A stretch of 64,000 nt of DNA, taken from positions 1 through 64,000 of the forward strand of contig OZ237757.1 of the NCBI GenBank assembly GCA_965178125.1. Reading direction: 5' to 3'. The position numbers and the translations under genes are program-made. Source of the stretch: Bilabrum cf. latius (lineage: Eukaryota > Bigyra: Bicosoecida > Bigyra > Bicosoecida). Positions 1-12,524 of the stretch are shown here, one piece after another; the first letter of the stretch is position 1; every line of letters starts with the position of its first letter. The notes under the pieces are model-generated. The model was not told the origin of the DNA, ran no database searches, and saw only the letters and a program-made list of their open reading frames with translations.

Positions 1-285
1 CGGGGCCAAGCTCCTTCATTCCTATCCTGCGGCAGCAATGGCGCATCTGCGAGCTAAGGATGCCCGACACGGACCATTCTAATCCACCAGATGTGACCTC
101 AATGTGGCAGGTCTCATTCCGGTGTGTGGATGTCTCATCGCGGTTGTAGGATGGGCGTGGTGTGGGTCCTTCTGGATTTCTTGACATTTCGAGCATGCTT
201 ATTGATATGATTTTTTTTTCTCGTTGTATAGATTTGGATCTACAAGAACAGTATCTACTTCAACACGTCTAGACACCTGACAGGA
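1..285. other. 3' flank, no gene seen
   Basis: This stretch lies downstream of the minus-strand gene that ends at its TGA at 286-288. It is locally less GC-rich, with a T-run near 210-220. I see no convincing reading frame or RNA gene in it. Confidence 0.5.
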
Positions 286-3200
286 TCAACCGAACATGTG
301 CTAGAGCTGCATCCTGCCCTTTCCGCGGCCATCAGCTTGAGCGGTCTCTTGAAGATGCTTCGCTGTTCTCCGCCATGATGCGAGCAAGCCCTAGACCTTT
401 CCAATGGACAGGGCCATCTTCCCTTGGTCCTCTCCCCAGACATCCGCTGCTTTAAATGCACTGATCTCGGCAGGACTCCAGTTGCCGGGCCCCTCGGCCA
501 ATTCTACCTCCATAGGATCGTCGTTGGCACGAAACACCGTCTGGCACACCTACTGCACCCGCTCGTCTTCATCGCCAAGTCCCACACCCAGGCCCATCAA
601 CAAAGAGTGCTGGCGCAACACATGCTTCCACTCCTGCACCACGCTCCACCCAGCAAGCGTCCGTGCCAAAGGACTGGGCTCTACTGCAAAGGGATGTCGC
701 TAGGATCTGACAAACCCCGTCAGAAGCAGCGTACCTCGCAGGCAGACCTTCTATCTGGCGGATCCAACTGGATATGTCCGACTACGCCTGTACAAGCGAG
801 CGGCTCCTCTAGCTGCTTGCACCACCAGACGAACTCGCTCCGCTTGGATGGCCTGCCATCCGAGAGCACCCAGTCTCCCCAGCCGCTCCGCTGCTCCTTC
901 CCCTTCGACCTCGGCAGCTCCAGCCAACTCACGCGCTCGCTCCACGGCATTTCGTAGGCCTCGGACCCGTCCAATGGACGCACGAACCATGGCAAGCACT
1001 GCGTGACAACTTGCACCGCCGTGCAAAGCATTGCGAGCTGTCTTCACCACCCGTCGAGCCATCCGGACCAGCGATGAGAGTCTCCTCAGCTTCTCCAAAG
1101 CCTCTTGCCCTCTACTTGCCGCGATTGCACAGCCGATACGAAAACCTACGCGCTCTTGCCGGCTGTTCGTCTCCGGCAGATCTCCATGCATAATTTCGTC
1201 TCTGTGGCGCAGATGTGCAGCCTCGGATCGGTCCATGAGCGCTTGCACCTTGGCCAAGAGCTTCACGGTCTCGACACCACACAGTTCCGTGAGGAGCATC
1301 TCGGCCCCTGCAGCAGCGTTGACGGCAGCTTGACGCTGTTCGCTTCCATCGTCCAGGACCATTGCGTCAGAGACATCGGACCTCAACCACCCTACTACCA
1401 AACGTGTTGCTCGCACTACGGGCTGCTATGCCTCCTCCTGGCAAGCCCGACCCGCCACCGTGGCGATGCCCATCAGCGCAAGGCTAGCCCGTCTGGTCTC
1501 GAAGCTTCCACGCCTAAGTACCGCTGCAGTACTCTCACCGATGGTACCTTCCTCCAATGGCAAGCGGAACTAGTCCCGCCAGGGCCTCCGCATATCCTCC
1601 ACGTCAAGCGCATCCCAAGGCTCCACCTACCGTGCACGAAGCAGTCGCCTGGTCCTGTCGTAGACGGAAGTGCTCATATATCTGAACTTCTAGATCCGCC
1701 GCATGGCTGCCAAGACTGCAGCTCGGGTGAGGCTGTCGACACGGGCAGCCTCTTGCGTCGAACCCGGCAGCGCCAGCGTCAAGCGCTCCCCTGCGTGCGT
1801 GCCCCTGCGAACCAAGTCGAGTTCCTCTTCCTTGACCAAACGGCCCTGCCGACGGACCGTGCCGATAGCAATCTGGAGCAGGTTGTCGTGTAGCACGGTG
1901 GCCGCCCTGCCAGCAAGCATCAGCTGCAGTGGGGAGGCAGACTGGGTCCCATCCACCCTTATGGTATCCGGCACTCCGCCCAGCGGGAGCGACCCTAGCC
2001 TGAACCGTCCGTCGTCATCCTAGCCGGTAAGACACAGCGCTAGCGGAAATGGCACACCAGGGGTGTTCACCGGAATCGCCGTCCCATGCGGAAACTTCTC
2101 GTTCTTGCCTCCTCTCACCATGGCCGCAAATGCACCAATTGCCGCCAAGGGAACGTCCTCGTACGCCTTCTGGAGCGCGGAGACCATGTCCTCGAGCGTT
2201 ACTCCCAGGTTTCTCATGGTCTCGTGCATCAGCGAGGCTGGAGCTCCCAGTAAGGTGGCCGCTTTGGCCTGCTGCTCAATGCTCTGCGTCAGAGCCACGG
2301 TATTCTCGAGCTGCATGACCACCTCGGACGCAAGCCTCCCTGGGCTGATTCGCACTACAGCAGTCAGTAGAGGGCCTGGTGCGTTGATCAGCACGGCAGA
2401 CACCAAGGCCGGGTGCAGCATTCGACCAATGACCCGGCCGAGCTCCACGCAGGGATCGTCACTGCCGCTCTGCAGGAACGACCTCAGATCCAGCAAGGCG
2501 CAGTCCTTGGGAGACTCAGTCCCAGCGGCGAATCCGACAACGTGGCGCCGGCTGTCAGCCCGTGTTACCGCGAGTGGTCGCTACCCCGTGCAGGCAATGA
2601 GCGAGGCCGACTGCACACCCACCACGATGAGTGACGCTACGCCGTGCAGCAGCTTCGGAAGCACCTCTGGAGAGCGGGCCTCCGGATCCGTGATCTCCCT
2701 CACCCCGCCCCTGGTCACAACCTGAAGCACCATAGCCAGAGTTGCCTGGGCTACGCGGCACTGGCCGTTCCAGTTGCGTGGATCCTTCTCCACCGTTCGC
2801 CGTCGGTCCGCAATGGTGCCATCCGCCACATGCCAGATGGCCTGCCGCAGTCTGGCCTCGGGACGCGGAAGGACGGACTCCATGATGGACCGGGTCATGG
2901 CTTGCCCAGTCTGGGTGGGGGCCACCATCTGCGACACATCCAGCGCAAGCATGCGCAGCTCCCCTGCGACTGCCTGCTGAACAGCTAAACCGTCCGACAC
3001 CTGCTCAGCCGCCATAGCCTTTATCTCGATACTGGCCGCCGTAGCCATGGCCCCTCGGACCGCCTCCTCCAAGTCCCGCGTGACGGCATGCGCCACCTCC
3101 CGCTGCACCATGGCAGCAACTGTGTCAAAGAAGGGCGCTCGAACTGTCGACGTTCCTTCCGCCAGGGCATCCACGAGACTGGCGTGTCCGTCCTCAAGTC

Positions 3201-6200
3201 CCAGCGCCATTGCTAGTCCCATCAGAAGACCGGGCCCTGCCATGCTGAATTCGACGCGAAGCGATGCTCGAGCGTCACCTATAGCCTGCAACCTGCGACA
3301 CGCGATCTCGGTGGCCTCGTCGTGCGCAACCCTTGCCATGGTGGCCGCAGCAGCCCGCCCCACCTTTGGAACCTGCTGCCTGCATCGCTCCAGCTCACCA
3401 TACAGCCGAGACCCAAGCCGTTGGTGACTGTCGCCGCTGAGCCTCGTGGAGCGGAACGCCTGCTCGACGTACATCTGCACCCCGTGAGATACGCTCAGCA
3501 TCGCGGGCAAGAGCTTACGAACAAACTCGTCGTCCCGCTCGCGGGTGGCCTGCGATACCAGCTCAGCCACGTGCTGAAAGTCATGCTTAGTCATGGCAGC
3601 TTGCGTATCGCCTCTGGCACGAGCCCTGAACTGCACACTGCCCAGAGATGGGCTCATGAGCAGGCAGTTCACGTTCTCTTCATCCACTTGCATTGGGAAG
3701 ACGAACTAGCTCCCCACCTGTCCGAAGCCCGGTACGGAGGAGATGTCGGCCACGGCATCACCCGCAAGTGCCATGGCATGACGCAGGCCCAGCACGCTCG
3801 GAAACGCAGCGTGCATGTCGCCGCCACCTGCCATGAAGCCCAGGTCCATGGAGAGCAACACGGGGTCCTGGCACTGGATCTCTGGTCGATGTTGCCCGAG
3901 CTCCGTCGCCATGCGGATGGCGTCCCTCCCGGCGGCAAGAGGGTCGACGAACACTACAGGGTGCCCGCCGTGGTCCGGAGGGTCCTCCTCAGGCTCACCA
4001 GCGGCCGGAGCCTGTCGCAGCATCAGGGATCGCATCACAGCAACCGCCGCCTGGTTCTGGCCCCCGACGACCAGGATTCGGTAGATCGAGCACGCCAGGA
4101 CCCCTTGGATCTTCAGTCCGTCAGGATATCTCAGCCTGTGGGGCAGATGGCTGACCTGGGTGGGATGCAGGGCCGCGTCCTCGCTCAGAACCCGGAGCAC
4201 TTCGCACAGGAAGTACCCGGGCCTGATGCGATGCCCGCCATCAGGCTCAGCAGTCCCACGCACGCCCATGTGACGGTCTCCAGGACTCAAAGTCTCGGTG
4301 TGGGTGCTTCCGCGAGAGACACCGACGGGCGAGTCGGTTGCTACAATCGCGTACGATGCGGAGAGTCCCTGCGCCGTCGTGGCAGTCCTCGGGGTCGACT
4401 GCACCATGAACTCGGGCCCGCGGTACCCCTCCTTCTCTCTCACGTAGTTGATGGCACCTGCGATGCCAATCAGGAGCGACTGCACGGCCTGGTCGAACGG
4501 CGTTCCAACGAGGCGCATTCCCTCCAGTCGCCGGATGTTCCAGCGCCTCGCGAGTGTGCGCAAGGAGGCCTGCTCTTCCTCAGACCCTGCGTGAGCAACG
4601 CCAAACACCCGAGCCACACCGCCCTCCGGTAGCACGACTCGCACCTCAGCCGCCCCCGCCAGGAGGACAGAGACCGAGACGTCGCCAGATCCGACCCCGC
4701 GCTGTTTGGGCATCATCGTGAGGTACTTGCGGAGCGTGGCACGTGCGGATTTCACGGCCCTGGCATTGCCTCGCACTGTGCCGGTGCTTCCCTCCAGGAT
4801 CGCTTCAGCTTCCTCTAGCACCCCAACCTCCTCGCTGCTCTGGTGGAAGCGACGAGCTGCACTTCGAACGTCCGATGTCAGGGATTGGACGGTCACGTGG
4901 TCCCCTGCTGGTGCAGGGAGAGCGTGATGGATGCGGTGCAGCCGCAGCGGCTCCGAATCCACGCCCATGTTCTGGATCCCCATCGGTCCAAGGTACGCGA
5001 CGTCGATGCGGGGTGAGTAGTACGCGCCGTGACTCCTCGGCGTGCCGGGATTGTCCCGCTCCTACGTGGGGATGTGCCGGTTGAAGACGATGCTGTAGCC
5101 GAGCCGGGGCCTGGATGAGCCGCTCGTGTCCACCTCGGTGCGCTGGTGCTGCTGCGTGGCCGACTGCACCCTGATCTGCCCCCCGTCCCTCTGCAGACCC
5201 CTGCGCCCGCAGAGGACCCCATCCTGCGTCGCCGAGTCGGCTCCAATCAGCACGTCGATGAGGCCGTAGGCTTGGTCCAGCGGCTCGTCCAGCAGGAGCC
5301 GTGACACCGGCCCCCCAAGCGCCAGCATGAACGGGCTGGTCTGCACCTCCTGGGAGGCTCCGGCGCCGGATAGGATCCCGACCACCTCCATGGCGTCGAC
5401 ATCGGAGAGCTCAGAGCGGACCGCCACGGGGGCCGCCATGCCGTCTGGTGGGTTCCGCAGCACATCCGGGGCGGCCTCCTGCTCCTCTTCAGGCTCGCCT
5501 TCCAGCTCGGCATCCGCAGCTCCGAAAGCCTCCGCGGCAGGATCTCCACCATCCGCTTCCTCGTCGCCACCTTGGTCTCCGTCCGAGTCCCACTGGCCTT
5601 CCCTACCCCACTCGCCTTCCCCAGCCTCATACCCGGCATCTTCGTCGCCCTCTGCATGCTCCTCCGCCCCAGCCGGCTGCGCCGCCGGCCCCTCCTCCAT
5701 CTCGTCCTCGTCCTCGTCCTCGTACATGAACGCTGGAGGCTGCTCGGAGAGCCCGACCGCGTCAAAGACCGTCTCGTCCACGCGGTTGTACTCGATGTAG
5801 TGATCCCACTCCGTGCGGAGCGGAGAGAGCTTGTGGCTGTGCAGCCCGGGCTCCGCCAGCATCGGAGACGGCCAGAAGCTGACCGCCACCGAAGCCAGCT
5901 TGCTCCGAATGAAGGCAGCCCCTTCCTCGTTCAGGTCTTCGCTCTCCAGCATCTTGGTGATGTCAGTCCAGCCAACGAGCTGCACGAGAAAGCGGCCGCG
6001 CCTCTGCGCGCGCTGCTCCACGCCGGCAGCATCAGTCTCGGCATGCAGGAGGCTGTCCACGACGACAACGGCGCGCCTCTGGTACGCCCACCAGCGCCGC
6101 ATGCCTTGCATGGTCACCGTCTCCATCACTGGAGGTGCGAGCGCCCTCCACACCTCGGGAGGCAGCTCCTGCCTGCCAACGCAGGTCAGCAGGCCCTGCA

Positions 6201-7272
6201 GGGCCTGCACCGCCTCGTCGTCCACCTCCCATATGTGGTAGGCCAGCATGGGGTGCTGCGCGAGGTCGTCTGTCGCCTCGTGCATGCCGAACCGGTACTC
6301 GGGCGGGAGGTTGACGGCCAGGGCCTCCTCTCCATGCGCTCCCCCAGGGTCGCCGACGACCAGGTTCCACGCCTGCACGGGTGGCGCACCGACCTCCCCT
6401 CCGGCGTCTGGGCCTGCGCCACCGCCTTGGGCGCCGGCTGCCTCTGCACCGGCAGCGAACACGACTCCGGGGATGGGCAGCTCGGGCGCTCCTCCCTCTG
6501 CCCCGAAGAGCGGTTGCTGGCCCTGAGCATCCCAGACCATGGCCTGCCGAGCTGCCTGGGTGGCCGCGTGGGCGGCTTGGCGCCCGAGGAAGATGGCCTG
6601 GACCGCTTCTGGGGGCTCGTCGTCCTCCATCGCGTCCTCCCCTGCGCCGACCCCGGCCAGGACGGGCACCTCGGCGAGAGGCACGGGCCCAGGGACGAGT
6701 TGGTGCTGGGCAGCCTGGGCAGCTGGCTGCTGCTCGGCTGCTGGAGGGGCCGGACCGACGCCGGCTGGCCCACCTGCAGGCTCCTGCTGGGGCTCCGGGA
6801 TCGGGAGGAAGGCGTCGGCATCGCCAGCTGGCGGCTCGGGCTGCAGGCCTCCTGGGACCGGCAGGTTGGCACCCGGACCAGCGGGGTGCTGGGGCGGGGC
6901 GGCGGGCATCGCCTGCTGGCCAGCAGCAAGAGCTGCACCCGGTGGTGGTTGTTGGGCGCCCTCTTGCTGCTGGTGCTGGGGCTCCGGAGCATGCTCGCCG
7001 ATGGCTGGGACGGGGGCCGGCAGGCCTGCCGCATCGCCCCCCCCGGCGGCATGACCGCCTGGCGCTGGCCCCACCTGGGCCGGGATCTGGGCCTGCGCCT
7101 CGCCGGCCGGCGGGCCAGGCAGGGCGGCACCTCCTGGTTGAAGTGGCCCTGGGACTCCGATGCGCACGCGATGCGGGTTCTGGGCGTAGCCCTTCGCGCG
7201 GCGGTCCAGGAAGGCCCGGAGGTAATCGAGAGCCTTCACATGCTTGGTGGCGTCGTACGTGGACTGCGCCAT
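286..7272 (-). CDS. Giant low-complexity/helical protein with 13 in-frame TAG codons (unknown)
   Basis: One continuous frame of 2,328 aa runs from ATG at 7272 to TGA at 286-288 if TAG is read as an amino acid. With the standard code it appears as six or more collinear ORF pieces in the same frame, and every break I translated is TAG, never TAA or TGA. The first ~60 residues look globular (MAQSTYDATKHVKALDYLRA). A Pro/Ala/Gln/Gly-rich linker follows to about residue 300, then a globular block, an acidic Glu/Asp stretch near 510-580, and about 1,600 residues of Ala/Leu/Arg-rich predicted helix without a recognisable domain. No transmembrane run or signal peptide is evident. I recognise no family. 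It could be a coiled or scaffold protein. The start is the only upstream ATG, with T-rich non-coding DNA beyond. Confidence 0.8.
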
Positions 7273-8164
7273 GACCAGACTGCGGACAGAGATGCCACAA
7301 GGATATATAATATACTTGGGATGTGATTAGTATGATGGTACGATGCGTTGTTCCCTGGTGGCGCACTCGTCACGGCGGTGCCGCGCATCAGGTTCCGCAA
7401 CCTGATCCGGGCCACCACAAATGTTGTCGCAGCACACCTACCGCAAGCAAAGTGAGCATTGGGCGCGCAGCCTATATATCGCCGCGCAATTGTTTGCAGT
7501 ATGTTATATTATTTGATAATATGCGCGAGATTAGTTCCAACGAGTGCTTGCCGTCGCGCAATTGAGGCAAACGTCTGAACCACGTTGCAGCAAGCGCATT
7601 GCGCAAGGCAATCCCCACGCATACCCCATCGATTTGACTCACGTTTGCTTTAGGGTTGTATGCACAATATGCTATAGTAGCTATATGCCAAGTATGCGCC
7701 TCTGCAATTGAATACAAGGAGCGCAATATGAGTGTTTCTGATTTCGCGCTGCTCGTTGGGTGAACGGGTAGGTTTCGGCGTGACAAGTGCAAGTTGCGTG
7801 CACTTTTGATGCGAATCTGTAATTTTTTTTCGGTTTCGCGTGGGTTGCTGTGGTGGTGTAGTGGTATTGCGTACGGTTGGTAATCGCACCCCGGCCTACC
7901 CCCGAGGTTCGATTCCCGTTGGGGCGATCTTTTTTTAATTTTTTTTCTGGGCTGGGGTCCGTTCCCCCCACGACTGGGGGATCGACCCAACATCATGGGT
8001 CCCAGGTCTGAGACCGAGTGCGCGGGGTTATGTGGGTGCCTTTTTTTTTTTTTTTGCCCTCGAGCTTGTCCAGGAGTAACCCTGGGTCTCGTGCCCGTGT
8101 TCCCTGTCGCATCCAAGCACCTGTTCGTGACCTCACCCGTGTTCCCCTGGCACCGCAGAGTACT
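7273..8164. other. Divergent intergenic region
   Basis: The spacer between the giant minus-strand gene and the plus-strand gene at 8165 is visibly more AT-rich than the genes. It carries a tRNA-like element (7847-7927), a T-run (7930-7950) and a 15-T run at about 8041-8055. A candidate splice acceptor (ccgcag) lies about 9 bases before the ATG at 8165, so the downstream gene may have a 5'-UTR intron. No protein-coding frame is convincing. Confidence 0.5.
7847..7935 (+). ncRNA. tRNA-like element with Pol III A and B boxes (SINE or degenerate tRNA)
   Basis: The sequence at 7854-7864 (TGGTGTAGTGG) fits the tRNA box A consensus, and 7906-7916 (GGTTCGATTCC) is a perfect box B. A run of T follows at once, as in a Pol III terminator. 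The 5' seven bases (GCTGTGG) do not pair with the 3' end (TTGGGGCGA), the body is about 9 nt longer than a standard tRNA, and no clean anticodon arm forms. I therefore read it as a tRNA-derived repeat or decayed tRNA rather than a working tRNA. Confidence 0.45.
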
Positions 8165-9703
8165 ATGGCCGCCGCAAAGAGCTACAGCGCCAAGCACACC
8201 AAGGCATCTCGCCCTGTCGTGGCCTCCCTGGCTTCAGGCGTCGACACTTCCGCGGCCAAGCAGATCCTGCTTATCTCCCTCGTGGGCCTCCACCAGGATT
8301 GCGGGCTGCTCTGCGGATCTTCGGAGCACTACGAAGGGACCAAGAGGGAGGGCATCAGGGCCTGCGTGGATGCCATGCTGGCGCTGGATGAGTTTGAGGT
8401 GCCATTTGGCGTGCTCACAGCGCTGAACAGCCGCCTGTGCCCAGACGCGTCAGCCAGCAGCTCCGACTGGCCAGGCTTTCGGAAGATGAAGCAGCTTCTC
8501 ACGGCTCTGCGCGAGTGTGGCTACTCCACCACCACAAACCCATTCTTCAAGGCAGGCTTAGACGGCTTGCGCAGGCGCTTCAAGAACGTGCTCAAGTTCA
8601 TCTGCGATAATGGAGCTGGGACGGCCTCTGTACGTGCACGCGGAGGCATGGAGGCTGTATTCATAGAGGTGTTCGACATGGCAGTCAAGGACTCTGCCGG
8701 GGCTGCAGCAGGAGATCAAGGTGGCTCTTCGGGAGCCGCTGCTACCTCGCCGAGTGGGGCATCCCGTGCTCGGAAGGGCAAACGGAGTGCCATGGACGAC
8801 GACGACGATGAGGACGAGGACAACCCCGACAACAATGTGAAGGGCCAGAGGGCCTACACGGCCCGGAAAGCACGGGGTGAGCCGGATACAGACGGCTCAG
8901 AGTCCAGCGACTCATCGACCGAGCGACTGAACAACGATCTTCTCAGAGCCAAGCGAGAGGCGGAGGCCGAGAGAAAGGCCAAGGCAAAGGCCAAGGCAAA
9001 GGCCAGGACCAAGGCCGCGGGCAAGTCGAAGGGCAAGTCGAAGGGCAAGTCGAAGGGCAAGGCGAAGGGCAAGGGTGCACAACCGGCAGAGTCAAAGGGC
9101 AAGAAGGCGGCTGAGGCTGAGCCGCGGGCATAGAGGCAGCCCGAGCGACCGGCAGTCGTCCAACCAGGCAATGGCAGAGGAGCACGCCGCGCCGTTGAAC
9201 AGGAGAAAAGGGGAGCAAGTGGCGCAAGGAGTGGAGCAGCAGCATCACTGCCTCGTCAGGACTCTGACGAAGATGAAGAGGACATCGGTGGTCGGTACCG
9301 CGCAGACGCAGCTGGAGAGCAGGACGAGGACGACGCTCCAATGGGGTTTGAGCAGCAGGACGAGGAGGATGAGGAGCAGCTGGTTGAGGAAGAAGAAAAC
9401 GACGGCCAGAACCAGCAAGACGACTCTGACAACAACAGTGGAATGGAGGACACCGCCTTCACCGACTAGCAGCGGCACCTGGTGGACCGCATCCTTGCTG
9501 CCTGCGATGACAGCGCGATGGGCGTCAGCCGGACTCTCAAAGACATGCGCGAGGACGTGGAGGCAACAATTGAAGAGAGGGACCGCGAGTTGGAAATGTT
9601 CGCAAACCTGATGACGGCCCTCGAGAAGACGGCGAAAGGAGATCTCAATGCGGCAGACGTCGACGCTGTGGAAGCGCTCCTAGCAGCTTTCGGTGACGAG
9701 TGA
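8165..9703 (+). CDS. Acidic/Lys-rich protein beside the satellite array (unknown)
   Basis: A 512-aa frame runs from ATG at 8165 to TGA at 9701-9703 with two in-frame TAG codons (about residues 323 and 435). Residues 1-190 look globular and helical. The middle is polar, with an Asp/Glu run near 210 and a Lys/Ala/Gly tract near 280-320 that contains repeated KSKG units. A very acidic Gln/Glu/Asp stretch follows, and a final 75-residue helical segment (MREDVEATIEERDRELEMF) could be a coiled coil. The charge pattern resembles chromatin-associated proteins, but I recognise no family. Coding character continues unchanged through both TAGs, including the last 75 residues. Its neighbour is subtelomeric satellite DNA. 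Confidence 0.72.
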
Positions 9704-9957
9704 GAGGCAGGCAGGGGGACGGCAATTGAGGTCAGTGGCAGCTGGGCCAGCTTGTGAGAGGAGTTTGCCAAAGTGTCTGCCATTGACCCATTCGGACGCA
9801 GCATTAGGAGCCGGGAGGCATTCTGTTGAGTCTTGACGTGTCAACCAGTTAATACCTTAGATCAAAGCAATCCACACAGCAAATACAACTGTCATGTACA
9901 CCATACCCATTCTACAATTGACAGATAAACCATGCATATTGAATAAACATGCAAATC

Positions 9958-11340
9958 TTCATACACCCATATCGGCGCCGCGCGGCCAGAACGGAACCTG
10001 GGGAACATTTGGCCCATGTTGTGCTCCCAGGCCGTCCCGATGCAGTTTGAACGGTCTTCATATCACCTGTAGTTGCCGAGATCGTAGCACGTCGTTTTTC
10101 GGTGTGAAATTCTTCATACACCCATATCGGCGCCGCGCGGCCAGAACGGAACCTGGGGAACATTTGGCCCATGTTGTGCCCCCAGGCCGTCCCGATGCAG
10201 TTTGAACGGTCTTCATATCACCTGTAGTTGCCGAGATCGTAGCACGTCGTTTTTCGGTGTGAAATTCTTCATACACCCATATCGGCGCCGCGCGGCCAGA
10301 ACGGAACCTGGGGAACATTTGGCCCATGTTGTGCCCCCAGGCCGTCCCGATGCAGTTTGAACGGTCTTCATATCACCTGTAGTTGCCGAGATCGTAGCAC
10401 GTCGTTTTTCGGTGTGAAATTCTTCATACACCCATATCGGCGCCGCGCGGCCAGAACGGAACCTGGGGAACATTTGGCCCATGTTGTGCCCCCAGGCCGT
10501 CCCGATGCAGTTTGAACGGTCTTCATATCACCTGTAGTTGCCGAGATCGTAGCACGTCGTTTTTCGGTGTGAAATTCTTCATACACCCATATCGGCGCCG
10601 CGCGGCCAGAACGGAACCTGGGGAACATTTGGCCCATGTTGTGCCCCCAGGCCGTCCCGATGCAGTTTGAACGGTCTTCATATCACCTGTAGTTGCCGAG
10701 ATCGTAGCACGTCGTTTTTCGGTGTGAAATTCTTCATACACCCATATCGGCGCCGCGCGGCCAGAACGGAACCTGGGGAACATTTGGCCCATGTTGTGCC
10801 CCCAGGCCGTCCCGATGCAGTTTGAACGGTCTTCATATCACCTGTAGTTGCCGAGATCGTAGCACGTCGTTTTTCGGTGTGAAATTCTTCATACACCCAT
10901 ATCGGCGCCGCGCGGCCAGAACGGAACCTGGGGAACATTTGGCCCATGTTGTGCCCCCAGGCCGTCCCGATGCAGTTTGAACGGTCTTCATATCACCTGT
11001 AGTTGCCGAGATCGTAGCACGTCGTTTTTCGGTGTGAAATTCTTCATACACCCATATCGGCGCCGCGCGGCCAGAACGGAACCTGGGGAACATTTGGCCC
11101 ATGTTGTGCCCCCAGGCCGTCCCGATGCAGTTTGAACGGTCTTCATATCACCTGTAGTTGCCGAGATCGTAGCACGTCGTTTTTCGGTGTGAAATTCTTC
11201 ATACACCCATATCGGCGCCGCGCGGCCAGAACGGAACCTGGGGAACATTTGGCCCATGTTGTGCCCCCAGGCCGTCCCGATGCAGTTTGAACGGTCTTCA
11301 TATCACCTGTAGTTACCGAGATCGTAGCACGTCGTTTTTC
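9958..11340. repeat. 155-bp tandem satellite, about 9 copies
   Basis: The unit starting CTTCATACACCCATATCGGC recurs every 155 bp at 9958, 10113, 10268, 10423, 10578, 10733, 10888, 11043 and 11198. The last copy is cut short near 11340. Copies are nearly identical. The first carries a T (tgctcccag) where the others have C, and the last has agttaccgag where the others have agttgccgag. The 89-aa minus-strand frames in every unit are by-products of the repeat. Such homogeneity next to a telomeric tract fits a recently amplified subtelomeric satellite. Confidence 0.95.
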
Positions 11341-11400
11341 GACAAATATTGAAGATGAAAATATTTTTTCCCCGACCCTGTCCCTGACTTTATATTAGAT

Positions 11401-12486
11401 ACCCTAACCCTAACCCTAACCCTAACCCTAACCCTAACCCTAACCCTAACCCTAACCCTAACCCTAACCCTAACCCTAACCCTAACCCTAACCCTAACCC
11501 TAACCCTAACCCTAACCCTAACCCTAACCCTAACCCTAACCCTAACCCTAACCCTAACCCTAACCCTAACCCTAACCCTAACCCTAACCCTAACCCTAAC
11601 CCTAACCCTAACCCTAACCCTAACCCTAACCCTAACCCTAACCCTAACCCTAACCCTAACCCTAACCCTAACCCTAACCCTAACCCTAACCCTAACCCTA
11701 ACCCTAACCCTAACCCTAACCCTAACCCTAACCCTAACCCTAACCCTAACCCTAACCCTAACCCTAACCCTAACCCTAACCCTAACCCTAACCCTAACCC
11801 TAACCCTAACCCTAACCCTAACCCTAACCCTAACCCTAACCCTAACCCTAACCCTAACCCTAACCCTAACCCTAACCCTAACCCTAACCCTAACCCTAAC
11901 CCTAACCCTAACCCTAACCCTAACCCTAACCCTAACCCTAACCCTAACCCTAACCCTAACCCTAACCCTAACCCTAACCCTAACCCTAACCCTAACCCTA
12001 ACCCTAACCCTAACCCTAACCCTAACCCTAACCCTAACCCTAACCCTAACCCTAACCCTAACCCTAACCCTAACCCTAACCCTAACCCTAACCCTAACCC
12101 TAACCCTAACCCTAACCCTAACCCTAACCCTAACCCTAACCCTAACCCTAACCCTAACCCTAACCCTAACCCTAACCCTAACCCTAACCCTAACCCTAAC
12201 CCTAACCCTAACCCTAACCCTAACCCTAACCCTAACCCTAACCCTAACCCTAACCCTAACCCTAACCCTAACCCTAACCCTAACCCTAACCCTAACCCTA
12301 ACCCTAACCCTAACCCTAACCCTAACCCTAACCCTAACCCTAACCCTAACCCTAACCCTAACCCTAACCCTAACCCTAACCCTAACCCTAACCCTAACCC
12401 TAACCCTAACCCTAACCCTAACCCTAACCCTAACCCTAACCCTAACCCTAACCCTAACCCTAACCCTAACCCTAACCCTAACCCTA
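11401..12486 (+). repeat. Telomeric (CCCTAA)n tract, about 181 perfect copies
   Basis: This is about 1,085 bp of uninterrupted CCCTAA on the plus strand (TTAGGG on the minus strand), the canonical telomere repeat of many eukaryotes. The orientation is that of a left chromosome end whose chromosome body lies to the right. The left boundary is abrupt after ttatattagata. The right boundary degrades to CCCTAAACCCAATCCCCC. No substitution is visible within the tract. The long Gly-Leu frame read across it is an artefact. Confidence 0.97.
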
Positions 12487-12524
12487 AACCCAATCCCCCT
12501 TTTTTTCTTTTCCCTGGCCCTAAG

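Noticed and set aside
286-7272. Many fragmented ORFs as pseudogene decay
   Set aside because: All pieces share one frame, breaks are only TAG, composition is continuous, and intact domains in other genes show the same pattern. Decay would also produce TGA, TAA and frameshifts.
5572-7326. Long plus-strand ORFs opposite the giant gene (584 aa, 297 aa)
   Set aside because: They are antisense shadows of a high-GC coding strand, and the minus frame has the proper start and family-like composition.
7847-7935. Functional suppressor tRNA with CUA anticodon
   Set aside because: The acceptor strands do not pair, and no seven-base loop with CUA at positions 34-36 forms.
10058-11257. Repeated 89-aa minus-strand proteins
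   Set aside because: They arise from the 155-bp satellite, shift with the unit and share no coding signs.
9958-11340. CRISPR array
   Set aside because: Units are contiguous 155-bp copies without unique spacers, and the genome is eukaryotic.
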